Shown: piece after piece, positions 48,308 to 58,599 of the stretch
How positions within the stretch are numbered: position 1 is the stretch's first letter
Layout: each line of letters begins with the position of its first letter
DNA from: Sthenelais limicola
Lineage: Eukaryota > Annelida > Polychaeta > Phyllodocida > Sigalionidae
Assembly: GCA_942159475.1 (NCBI GenBank)
Contig: OW804096.1
Location: 102,336,194-102,400,193 of the forward strand
Reading direction: 5' to 3'
Length of the DNA stretch: 64,000 nt
The notes under the pieces: generated by a model
Databases searched by the model: none
What the model was told of the DNA's origin: nothing
Seen by the model: only the letters and a program-made list of their open reading frames with translations
Position numbers and translations under genes: made by a program

Positions 48308-51300
48308 AGATTTATTTAGAAAAATTGTTGTATCAAATGTGCTATTCTGACTGGCAAGTTGCAAATCATGAATCATCACTCAGCCTTTTCTGCTTCTGTG
48401 GCATCCAAACACTGCGCAACTGTAAATACCTCAGTCTTGACATCATTTCCATCGCCCATTATTATATTCATGGAAAACATGCAGATTTGTGAGAACCCCA
48501 ATCGAAATCTGGAGCAAATTGGGATTAGATTGCCAAGGCAACTCAAGCTTCTGCCCTCCAACTTCTCATAACTTCCACTGCATGGAGAGAGTATATTGCA
48601 GGTCACCTTGACTGTTCCCCTGAATGTCTGTGATGGCTCTTGGAGGTTGTGGCCAAATGCCGTGCCTTTTGATTTCCACAAACAAACAAACAACTTTATT
48701 TCAAAGGAGAAATTTGCACTGTTATAAGCAATGTGGCCATTCTATTCATGAAGCCTTTGTAAATGATATAATATTATTCGTATTTTGTGTATAATTAAAG
48801 AAAAGTACAGTCAAGGACATGACATGTTTCTATCATCTTCAAGCTTCTAAAAGTTTGATTATGGCAACTTTAGATAATTACTAATTCTTGAAAACATATT
48901 TTAAAGCAAAATTTGTATTTCATGTCTAATAAGTAAGCTGTATTGTAAGCTGTACTGTATATGACTTGAAATTGGTGTTTTAATTCAGATTTAAAATTTT
49001 TATTTCAATTCTACAAACTAGCCATCGGAAGATATAGGTCCGTAGTTTCAATTTGCCTGGTTAACAGAACAATTAAAATATGTCAAAGTCAATTCTGTAT
49101 GCGTTATATAGGTTCATGGTTATTATAATTAATTCATAATGTGTTTTAAAAAATAAATACTAAGTAGCCATCTGAAGTTGTAGGTCTGTACCTTTTACTA
49201 AATGTGTGGAACATTAGTGTCTTATCAGGATTTGCCCTAGGATCACCCAATGTTTGATTGCTTGATGATTGCAATTACTATGGCTTGCCTGTAGTCCATA
49301 AGATGTACAAATTTGACACGCTAACCTATAGTAGCCATCATATCAGTATCTATTATTATATATCGGGTTGAAGTGTTGAGCTAGTAGACTACATTGTAAT
49401 GTTAACATACATCAAACCAATATTATATATCACTATATAGCCAGAAATGTCATATTGCACATGGCTAATTATGTTCTTATTACCATCTCATTACCATAGG
49501 GTTTTCTCAAAAGTTTCAAACATTAAAAATAAATAACTCTGTGAAACGGTTAAAGTTACCGAAGTAAAAATTATTATGATGTTACACTGCCTTTTTCTGT
49601 AAATCTAAATCTAAAAATAAATAATCTGGAAAATTATTTAAGCATCCAGCTGGTAAGCAGCCCATTTTGGCTGAATTGTATCAAATTTGAATCATGACCT
49701 TCAAAATGGCCTACAGAGCAAAAAGTGAAATAAAAAGTGGATTCCTCACACCCTTGATCCTAAAAAAAATTGTTTTTATTCATCAATATGTACACCCATT
49801 GAATGCATATACAATGCTGCATATACAGTGCTGAGATAACAATCTTGTTACTCAGTGGTGGCCATATTGGATTTTGACCTTGAAAATGACCTTGGAACAT
49901 AAAATGACCTTGAGAAATAAAATTCCTCATACTAAAAACCTCAATAAAGTGGTATTATAGTTGAAGACCTACCAAATAGAAGCCAAGATATGCCATATTT
50001 ACTGTTTTGGGCGGCCATCTTAAATTTTGCAGCTACTGGCCACCAGGGGTGTCTACCAACTTGTAGCTGGTGCCTTTTGCCTTTCTTTCTCTTTTCTCTC
50101 TCTCTCTCCCTTCTTCTCTATCTCTATTTCCTGGGTATGATCATAAACTGCCTCCCTGTCAGCTCTCCCGCCCTTGATATAACACTTCAAAGTGTTGATA
50201 AGGGCGTAAAGCAACCAAACTCACTCACTCACTCCTTTTGGAAAATTCAGGCCTTATTTCACACCATGCCAAATTTCAAAAAGGTGTCACAACGTGCACA
50301 ACAATGTAGACAATTAGGTCCCCAAATAGTATGACCTGATCTGAAAAAATGCTTTTTCACCAAAATCTGACCGTTGCCATGGCAACAAAATTAAGAAATA
50401 AAAATGTCAATTAGGCATTTGTCAGAGCATAGCAATTAGAGCATAGAGCATAGTGTTACAACTAGTGTAACACAAAAGGTAATGAAGTTTATAAAAGTAT
50501 TTATTCCTGGTACAGGTATACAATATGGTGGTATAACCTAGTTGGAATCTGGCAGGTAACTAGCTAGATAGGGCCCCAGGCAGTCTCTTATATCTGGGTT
50601 AATGAACAATGGTTCATTAGGCCCAGCTCTGATTCGCCATGTGGGCGTCAGCCAATGGGTGACGCCCAGGTGGTCAGTCTCAATGTGACTGCCGTGGGGG
50701 AAGGAGGTACAGGTATAATGAATTAAAATTTTAGGGATGTATACTTATGACACAATAAGGTATAACAATAGCAATTAGCCAGATTGATTTGACATTACCT
50801 TTCATGTGATATAAATATCATTCTTTTGTCCTACTCTACTGATTTTTTTGTATCAATTTCCAAATATTAATTTTTTTTATTTCATTTAAGGCCAGTACAT
50901 TAAATTGTGAAAATATAATATGAGAGAAAAAACGCAATTATACCCTACCCGGGTGTCTTCGTGCATTGCCTACCTTATGAGTTTTAAAATATAATTATGA
51001 AAAAAGACATATATACTAAGCAGAAACCGTCACGATACATACATAAGACATTATATTTTGTATGAATTAAGGAATACCTTTTTTAGGTTATCATGGCTGA
51101 TTACCAAGAATCGTACACAGATTTTATTTGCTCTCTTCACCTTATTACTCAGTCAATTTATTATCTGGTGAGATAAGAGCATTACATTCTCTGTTCATTA
51201 GAAACAAATAAATGTATACAACTTGAATCATTTAAAAAATAGAAAAAAGTAAACAAACGAGGAAATAAAAGCAGGAAAGAGGAATATTCCTGTAGAAACA

Positions 51301-51619
51301 GAAACGCTGGGGGATGGGGCCTTCCAGGTCGCCAAACGACTTCTGGCCAGTCCCACCCCTCCTGCAACTGTCTTCATCTCTATAAGCAAAGAAAATACAA
51401 ATTCTAAACACCTGACATTTCACTACATTTGGGGGCCACCCTACCCCGGATTTTCTTCACGATATTTTTCCCATGATCTCTTTAATCAAAAATAAGGTTT
51501 TCGTTTGGGTAGCAGTTTTACCCACATGTGAATCAACAACAATAGGAGATACAAATTAAGTGTCAATAAAACATTTGTAGAGCATTCAAAGACCTTTCTA
51601 TTGATGTCAATATCATTTT
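48308..51619. other. Interval between DNLZ and the foldback, no gene seen
   Basis: It contains the presumed DNLZ 3' UTR, the TGACCTTGA repeat (49640-50060), and a hairpin TGGGCGTCA/TGACGCCCA at about 50642-50668. Open frames are short and low-complexity. Confidence 0.5.
49640..50060. repeat. Degenerate repeat with TGACCTTGA boxes
   Basis: GGCCATATTGGATTTTGACC, AAAATGACCTTG and GCGGCCATCTTAAATTTTGC segments recur with variation over about 400 bp. It is intergenic downstream of DNLZ. Confidence 0.5.
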
Positions 51620-51871
51620 TTGAACGAGATTCGTCTCGGAAGACGAAATCTCGTTCTCTTATTATGTGTCTGCCCTAGGCTGTTTCGCCGCCCATCTTCC
51701 TGTCCTCCATTTTCCCGTCGAGACCGTCCTCAGAGCTGTTATTTTGGCCGTCGATGGGGGACCAAAATGGGTAGGCCAATCCACTTTACGGTGCTTAATT
51801 CCCAATTCCATGTACTACTACTACTACTACTAGCCCTATACATAGAGAGAATGGGACGAGCCGGCAATAAT

Positions 51872-51960
51872 CGAAAATTTATAGGACGAGATTCGTCCAC
51901 ATAAGCACGATGCCGTAGGCAGAGTGCTTATGTGGACGAATCAAGTCCTATAAATTTTCG
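51872..51960. repeat. Near-perfect 36-bp-arm hairpin
   Basis: Arms 51872-51907 and 51925-51960 pair with two mismatches around a 17-nt loop. A related GACGAGATTCGTC/GAACGAGATTCGTCTCG motif occurs at about 51620-51655, suggesting the ends of a small foldback element spanning about 51620-51960. Confidence 0.75.
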
Positions 51961-52582
51961 TAATAAAGTATTGGATGTATTAAGGCAGGCCTCGGCCTCG
52001 GCGGCCATCATTCACTGCATGTTGATGTCAAACCTATAGTTCACGCACATGTCAACAGGAGCGCCACTCGTCATACGCACTACAAGTGCTGGGTACTGCT
52101 GCACCGAGGAGCAGCTGTACCCAGTTTTTATAACAGCAGGGCGTGGGGGGGGGGGGGGGGGGGTAGGGTTATATACCATATATTTAAAAACAAAAGAAAG
52201 AATCAACTCTAGCGGGCACACACTCTCCTGGTCAACGCTTATATGGTAATGCTGACAAAAACCAGTTTGGATTAAGATTGGATTAGTGAAAACGTCATGG
52301 AAATACCTGTGAATATATAGAGACAAACCAGGGAGGTTCATTGTTAACGTTATGGACCTAACACCAACGATATGAGTAAGAACAGATTAACAATTTTAAA
52401 CGTAATCTTTGGCACCATTTTGAAATCCTGGTGGGATTAACGCGGATTATCATACATTATCGCTCACAAGTACGAGCTCGTTAAATCGTGAGAAAAATCA
52501 GTGACTGGACTATGATATAACACCGATTGCACTAAGAGTTAAAAGGATAAAAGTGTAAAACAAAAGGATTAGAATATCAAAA

Positions 52583-53560
52583 ATGGAGAATATGGCTTAT
52601 CAGACGACGTCGACACCTATGCAAGGCCGACCGCCTTTCTCGGCCGGACATGCTGTCAACAAACCTCAAGTATCACCGCTAACGGGATCATCAACACATC
52701 AAAATCATTCTCCTTGCAACAATGATGTGAACCTGCAACATCAACAACTACAGCAACATCAACAGGGGTTGTTACATACAAATGGTCAATTTATTCACTC
52801 GAACCAACACATGATGATGAATAGTAACCATCAAATGGCTCCAAACAGTCATAGCATGACAAGCCATCAACACTACTATCAACAGACCGACAACACCAAC
52901 AGGCAAGTGTCAATACGAGCATGTATCCGTTCATGAGTCTCGGATCGTTAACCCAACAATCGCAGCATCCGCAGCCACAAAGCAAGTCTCTGACACCTTT
53001 TATTAACTCTAATTTATGCCAGCAGCTACCACCAAACTCACTGACTTACATGTTCCAAGAACAAATTCTTAAACAAAATGAATTTATGACGAAAATGGCT
53101 AGCAGCCTTGACCTTCACATATTAAAATGTGGAGGGGACAATGGCCACAGTTCTAACTGACAATATTGATATGAAAACGCAGATAGCTGCGCACAAAACC
53201 GAGGTCAACTCAGAATTACAGTCATTAACCACTAAAATAGCAAATTTGGACAAACAGCAAAATGATTTTCTGACTGCCCTCCAGCCAGAAATAGAAGCAA
53301 ACGTTGATAAATTCCTGATCAAATCAAGAAATGATATTCAGGTTAAGCAAGATGAGGTTTCAGCATCCATGGAATCAATTCAGGCACTTCAGATCGACCT
53401 AAAAAAGCATATCGACAGTCTTCAGTCTACAGACAAGATTGAAAATAAAGCCTGGCCATCTCTCCAAGGGAAAAAACAGACCCCCAGGCAACATCAGGAA
53501 CACCAACAGCGGTGGAAACAACCTGAAAGAAATAGAGATGAGAAGAAAAAAAAGACCTGA
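52583..53560 (+). pseudogene. LINE A ORF1, N-terminal low-complexity and coiled-coil part
   Basis: Three overlapping frames carry one degenerate protein. From 52583 it is rich in Gln, His and Asn with runs such as QHQQLQQHQQ. It then moves to another frame around 52915 (QSQHPQPQSK). It returns at 53129 to a heptad-like region rich in Leu, Ile, Lys and Glu (ITDNIDMKTQIAAHKTEV to LQIDLKKHIDSLQ) expected to form a coiled coil, as in ORF1 proteins that trimerise. At 53546-53553 an A8 run separates this frame from the RRM frame that follows. No function beyond RNA binding and assembly is implied. Confidence 0.65.
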
Positions 53561-55135
53561 CTATAATAATAAAGTTATGGTCCTCGAAGACTACCCAGAA
53601 AGAGATGATGAGAACATTGGTGAAGAAATACTAGCGCTATACAAGATCATTAAGGAGGAAATATCCGAAGAAGACTTTGTAGAAATATATTGTATTGGTT
53701 TGAAACGTATGGATGGCAGACCCAGACCAATACTGATAAAATTACAAAATCAGGACGACAGAAAGCTTCTATCAGATGCCATTTTCACAGTAAATAAGAG
53801 AGGTGGGAAATATGAATTCATCTGGATTAACCTAACAGGTCTCCAAATATTCCCACACGCGAAAACCGTTCTACAGAATTGCCTTGCTTTATTAAATAAA
53901 AATGAACATGATGCTAAACTTTTCTACAATCACATCATCATCGAGGACAAAACCTACTCCATGTCAGATCTCCCTGACAGATGTACACCTGAATGGGCCT
54001 CACAGATTGACATTGATGATGGTAAGGGCCTAGGATATTACGGCGAACACAGTTATTTATCAAACTTTTTTAATTCACCTATTGAACATGACGATATCAC
54101 ATATCCCACTGTTGAACATGCATTTCAATGCATCAAAGCAACTAGCGCAGGAGAAACCAGAGTTGCTTCTAAAATTCAACAAACGGCATCACCATACAAG
54201 GTAGCCTGTTGAACTGGCCTCTGTGTGCGAGGCCAGTGGGTGCCTCATTAGAAAAAAGTGGGACGCCTAAAGCGATCCATTTCTACTCGTTATTTTGGTT
54301 GCAATGAGCTTTTACCTGATAATCATAATCACATACCAAGTACCATAAAGTTCCCTCAACTGTTTCTAATGGTAATTCCCGATTTACTTTCTGAGTCGAG
54401 GGAGTCTAAGTTAACATTGGCCGCCATTATTTTGAACCTGTCTGAAAACGAGGCTTGATCATGCGGGAGCATTCAATGATATAGTAGCCACGCAAGGGTT
54501 TGTTATCCAGAATGGTCTGGAGGAAGGAATGCTCCCTCTTGCATCACAGAGTATGCATGCGCATGCAGCAAAACGAATATGGCGGCCGATTTGAACGTCC
54601 TACCGCATCGGAAATTAAATTGGGAAATCAACCCATAATACATCCACAGGCTTAAGGGAAAATGTGATAGAAATGGTACTAATACTCATATCATTACATC
54701 GATACATTAATATATACCATAACATCGCTTGGTGAGTTGTTTCTCTATACACATTCTACCACCATTGCAAACATCAGACTCAGTGTCCGTCCGGGTAGTG
54801 GACCCAGGACGAATTCTCTGTCTACATACAAGGCAAAATATCTCACTCGAGATATCGACCCGGGCCAAGATTTCATGAAAAATGAAGAGGACCTGCTCTT
54901 TGGATTAATCACTAAGAAATTTGAACAAAACCCATTGCTAAAAACAAAACTTGTTGAAGAAAAATATGAATTCTTTTACGAGGTAACATTAAGCCGGAAG
55001 TGGGGAGCCGGCTTCCGATTCCCCAATCTGTTGACGGAACCAGGCAAGATCTCGTCAAGAAGACTACCTAGGAAAAACGTCCAAGGCAAGATGATTCGTA
55101 GAATAAAACAAGAACTGACAGCTAAAGCAGACTAA
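53560..55135 (+). pseudogene. LINE A ORF1, RRM plus NADAR (YbiA-like) domain, split by an insertion
   Basis: The first part (53560-53990) resembles the L1-ORF1-type RRM and C-terminal domain: VMVLEDYPER, RPRPILIKLQNQDDRKLL, IIIEDKTYSMSDLP. It runs directly into a NADAR-like domain with GYYGEHSYLSNFF, YPTVEHAFQCIKA (conserved EH), and KIQQTASPYK. The frame is broken at 54200 and resumes at 54833 with YLTRDIDPG, KKFEQNPLLKTKL, KWGAGF, KNVQGKMI and IKQEL, all in expected NADAR order. Removing the intervening DNA restores frame exactly. NADAR proteins act on ADP-ribose derivatives, and some remove ADP-ribose from guanine bases (family knowledge). Its fusion to a LINE ORF1 is an observation; its role is inference. 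Confidence 0.75.
54201..54824 (+). mobile_element. 624-bp insertion or transposon-derived intron within the NADAR domain
   Basis: The segment is flanked by an 8-bp direct repeat, CATACAAG, at 54193-54200 and 54825-54832. It begins GTAGCC and, if the downstream repeat is included, ends ACAAG, so it also satisfies GT-AG intron borders (54201-54832). Either excision model restores the domain without loss. Near the start is a perfect stem, ACTGGCCTC/GAGGCCAGT with a 7-nt loop. No clear terminal inverted repeats or coding sequence were seen. It may be a small DNA transposon with an 8-bp target duplication or an introner-like element. Confidence 0.6.
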
Positions 55136-55419
55136 GTTACACATATTGACACTGAAGTATTTTTAAATTGAATTGTATTTAAGCTGTAAACAGCATCTAA
55201 AATTATTCTTCCCTAATATCACTCACCACGCTCCGTACGCGTACCATTCGAACAATAGGAACTACCATATAATACCAATGTTCAGTTATTAAGGCTAAGT
55301 ACATATATCAGTTAGTTTACATTATGTCAGCATTACCGTACCACTGGATCACCTTGTTCCCATTATATACCATGGCACTGCAAGCTATGGGCTCTTTTGC
55401 ACAATTCAAAAATAGTAAA

Positions 55420-55915
55420 GGTTTTAATCTGGTAGGTTGGAACATTAGAAGCCTTCTAAAAAATTTCTCTGATGTCCAACACTGTATTGAAGAGCCGAAT
55501 AATTATCTGTTTGACAAAGACTTGGCTCCATCAAAGTATCAACAGCAGCACACTGGCTTTGAATGGATACAAGCTCTTTAAGACGGGACAGACAGGATAA
55601 GAAACGAGGAGGAGGTCTGGCCATATATGTTCCAGATGACCACCAGATCGACTCTGACTTTCTTACCTGTCAGTCAACCTCAAACGAACATCTTGAAACA
55701 CAGATTATAAAAGTAAAAAAAGGTAAATATAAACCATATATTATTGTCAACGTATATAGGCCTCCTGGCTCTTAAGTGAATAATGGCCTAAAACAACTTG
55801 ATATATTATTGTCCAACCTTGATTATTCGGGTGATATTATTATTTCTGGTGATTTAAACATTGACCTGTGTGATGGTGGATCTACTGGTAATAAGGTTTT
55901 AGAGTTACGTTATGT
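55420..55915 (+). pseudogene. LINE A APE-type endonuclease remnant
   Basis: The segments GWNIRSLLKN, then KRGGGLAIYV, then YIIVNVYRPPGS, then IIISGDLNIDL follow the order of the APE endonuclease domain of CR1/Jockey-group LINEs. Frameshifts and a stop (about 55773) separate them. The part that should hold the TETW-like motif is replaced by unrelated sequence around 55500-55560. This copy cannot produce an intact endonuclease. Confidence 0.7.
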
Positions 55916-56109
55916 TTGAAAAAGATAGCCTGTCACAATACATAACCCAGCCTACCAGGAAGACTGTCCTCCTCTTCACTAATTGATCATATTTATTCGA
56001 ATTCCAAAATAGTACAAAAGTCAGGAATTATACAAAACTCTGCTTCAGATCATTATCCAACATTCATTACTCTGAAAAAGGATAGAAATAAATAAAAATC
56101 AGGTACCTT

Positions 56110-58200
56110 TGATGCTAGAAACACTAGATACTTAGATCAAAAGAAGAGGTTATTCAGGGCAGCAAAAAAACACAATAATCTGAGACTACTAGAACAAGCA
56201 AAAAAATTGCAAAGAAGAATGAATCATCTAGCTAGAAACTTAAAGAATAACTATATAAGAGAAGAAATCGAACAAAACAAAAATGAACCTAGAAAATTTT
56301 GGAAAAATCTTAATCCCTTAATAAACAACAAAGGAAAAGGAGTAAACAAGGAGATAATTCTAAGGAAAGATGACCAAAATATTGGCCCTGAAAAAAATCC
56401 CTGATGAGTTTAACGACTTCTTTGCCACAATAGGCGACAATCTTGCGAAGAAAATATCCCCTCCAACCCAAAATGAGACCAGCCAGTATGACCGAGATAA
56501 CATGAACGATATCCAAACAAGCTTTACATTCAAAAAAAAATTTTTGCCACTTCCAAGGACCTGGACCAGACTTGCACATTATGTAATAGCTCTCATCCAG
56601 TATCCAAAGAAGGTAAAAGATTTACAAAAAGCTTTACATTCAAACCAACAACAACAGAGGAATTAAAAGTAATAATTAAAAGCATACCCTCAACCAAAAG
56701 CTCAGGGTACGATAACCTACCAGCATGGTTGCTGAAAAAAATCCTACTAATATTGGCCCAACAAATGGTCCAGTTCATAAACTTAACTTATGAACAAAGC
56801 TTGATCCCACAAAAATGGAAACAATCGAAAGTTACTCCTCTATACAAGGCTGGTCCCTCCACCAATCCCAGTAATTACAGACCGGTCTCTTCAATACCCT
56901 TGCCTGAAAAATTATTAGAAAAAACCATGCATAAACAAGTCATGTATTATTTAGAAACTAATAACCTTCTATTCAGCTATCAATATGGATTTAGACAGGG
57001 ACGCTCAACAAAAGATGCCCTAATGAATTATATTATGGAAGTATATTCTAACATGAATGAAAACAAATTGACAAGGGCAGCCTACCTCGACTTCAGGAAA
57101 GCTTTTGATACGGTGGACCACTCACAACTTATAGATAAATTACAAAATATAGGTATAAAAAACAAAGAATTAGATTGGTTTAAAAATTACTTATTGAACC
57201 GGTTCCAAATGGTTGAAATAAATCAAAATCAAAATTAAACCGCATTTCCTGCGGAGTACCTCAAGGCACAACCCTTGGCCCATTATTATTCAGTATTTAC
57301 ATAAATGATATGCCAAAATTTATTACCAACTCAAGATTCAATTGTTCGCGGATGACACCATAATATATTCTACAGGCACTGATGTCCTAAAAGCTACAAA
57401 CCTGCTTCAACAGGACCTAAATGCCTTGATATTCTGGTGTAAACGAAACAAAATTTCTATAAATTATGACAAATCAAAAATTCAAACATTCTTAGCCAAA
57501 CAAAACGTGAGGTCGAGGTGGGCAGAAGGTGAGCAACCCCTATTGGAAGAAAATAAATTGAGCCTGGATGGGTACAACATGGAAGATGTAGAAAGCTACA
57601 AATATCTAGGATTCGAAATAGACCGAAACCTCAAGTTCAAAAAATCAGTAAATAAATTAATAAATACAATGAACTATAAGTGCTGGCAAATAACAAAGTT
57701 AAAAGGGAAAATCCCCCCAGAAACACTTCTGTTAATTTATAAAGTAATGGTATTACCCTTAATAGACCAGACGGATTTATTTCATGACTCTCATACAACA
57801 ACAGGCACTAACAGACTCCAGATAATTCAAAATAAAATACTTTGCAGAATTTATGGTCTCCCATCCAGGGCCAATGTTGATGACATCCATATAAAAAAGA
57901 ATTTACTGACTCTGAAGCACAGGAGAAGATTGCATATTTTGCAGACAGGCCATGCTCAAGCGAGTGACCCGAGATTTATTGACATAAGAAACTTAAACAC
58001 AAGAAATTTCGCTTTAGGCAGAAAACCATTAAAACAAAATCATACCAAAGAACGAAGAACTAAGAAAGTCAATATTACACAGAATTCCTTTCTCGTGGAA
58101 CTCCCCCCAGATCATGGCCCATGGGATACAAGATTCAAAGGCATTTAAAGCGGTAGCAAAGAAAACTCTGATATGGTCAGACCAATATTTCACTGAATGA
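56110..58200 (+). pseudogene. LINE A reverse transcriptase region
   Basis: RT motifs in order: SGYDNLPAWLL, NYRPVSS, QYGFRQGRSTKDAL, YLDFRKAFDTVDH (about 57079-57120), a [13 protein letters not shown] segment (about 57253-57300), and the catalytic FADDTIIYS (about 57342-57368). The C-terminal region continues to about 58200 (TLIWSDQYF). A stop at 57236-57238 and a frame change around 57240-57342 break it, and 56400-56660 is also scrambled. The part 57342-58148 remains one open frame of 268 codons. Confidence 0.85.
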
Positions 58201-58599
58201 GAAAAACAACAAATATCCAATGACTTCAATATTAGAATATTCATAGAAAATAAGAATTACAATCTCTGAGGAAATGTTTACATAAGATTTAATGCGCTTT
58301 TACCAACCTTTACAGTATGATAATGATAAATGATAAAACCTAGTGAATATAACAGTGAACCACCCTCATCCATGACGACTGTGGCATTGTACACTGTTAA
58401 ACCCAAATGTAACAAACAGGAAACTTGCAAACCTCCCTTAGCTGGAGTCATGTTTTCTGACAGCGACAAGTTCGATAATAAATGTATCTTAATCTTAATC
58501 ATGAACGAAATTCTTCTTGACCAAAACTGGGAAGAATTTTATAACTGTCAAGATCCTAATATATATATATATGTTGGAATATTATGCTTGATTATATAT

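Larger units (their letters stand above)
52583..58500 (+). mobile_element. LINE A: CR1/Jockey-like non-LTR retrotransposon with ORF1-NADAR fusion
   Basis: Order on the plus strand: Q/H-rich N-terminus (52583-52910), Q/P-rich segment (about 52920-53130), coiled coil (53129-53430), RRM (53560-53960), NADAR domain in two parts (54027-54200 and 54833-55132), APE endonuclease remnants (about 55420-55900), reverse transcriptase (about 56640-58160), then a 3' UTR ending in TCTTAATCTTAATC (about 58485-58499). Several frameshifts and stops make this copy defective. The short 3' tandem tail and the WN-containing C-terminal region argue for the CR1/L2/Jockey superclade. The 5' end was not located and may lie between 51970 and 52583. 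Confidence 0.85.

Noticed and set aside
49990..50334. 114-codon ORF with a hydrophobic start
   Set aside because: It begins in a degenerate repeat and passes a CTCTCT tract; there is no signal of a real gene beyond the hydrophobic residues.
50455..50740. Candidate LTR (TGTTACAACTAGTGTAACAC start)
   Set aside because: No matching end or target duplication could be found.
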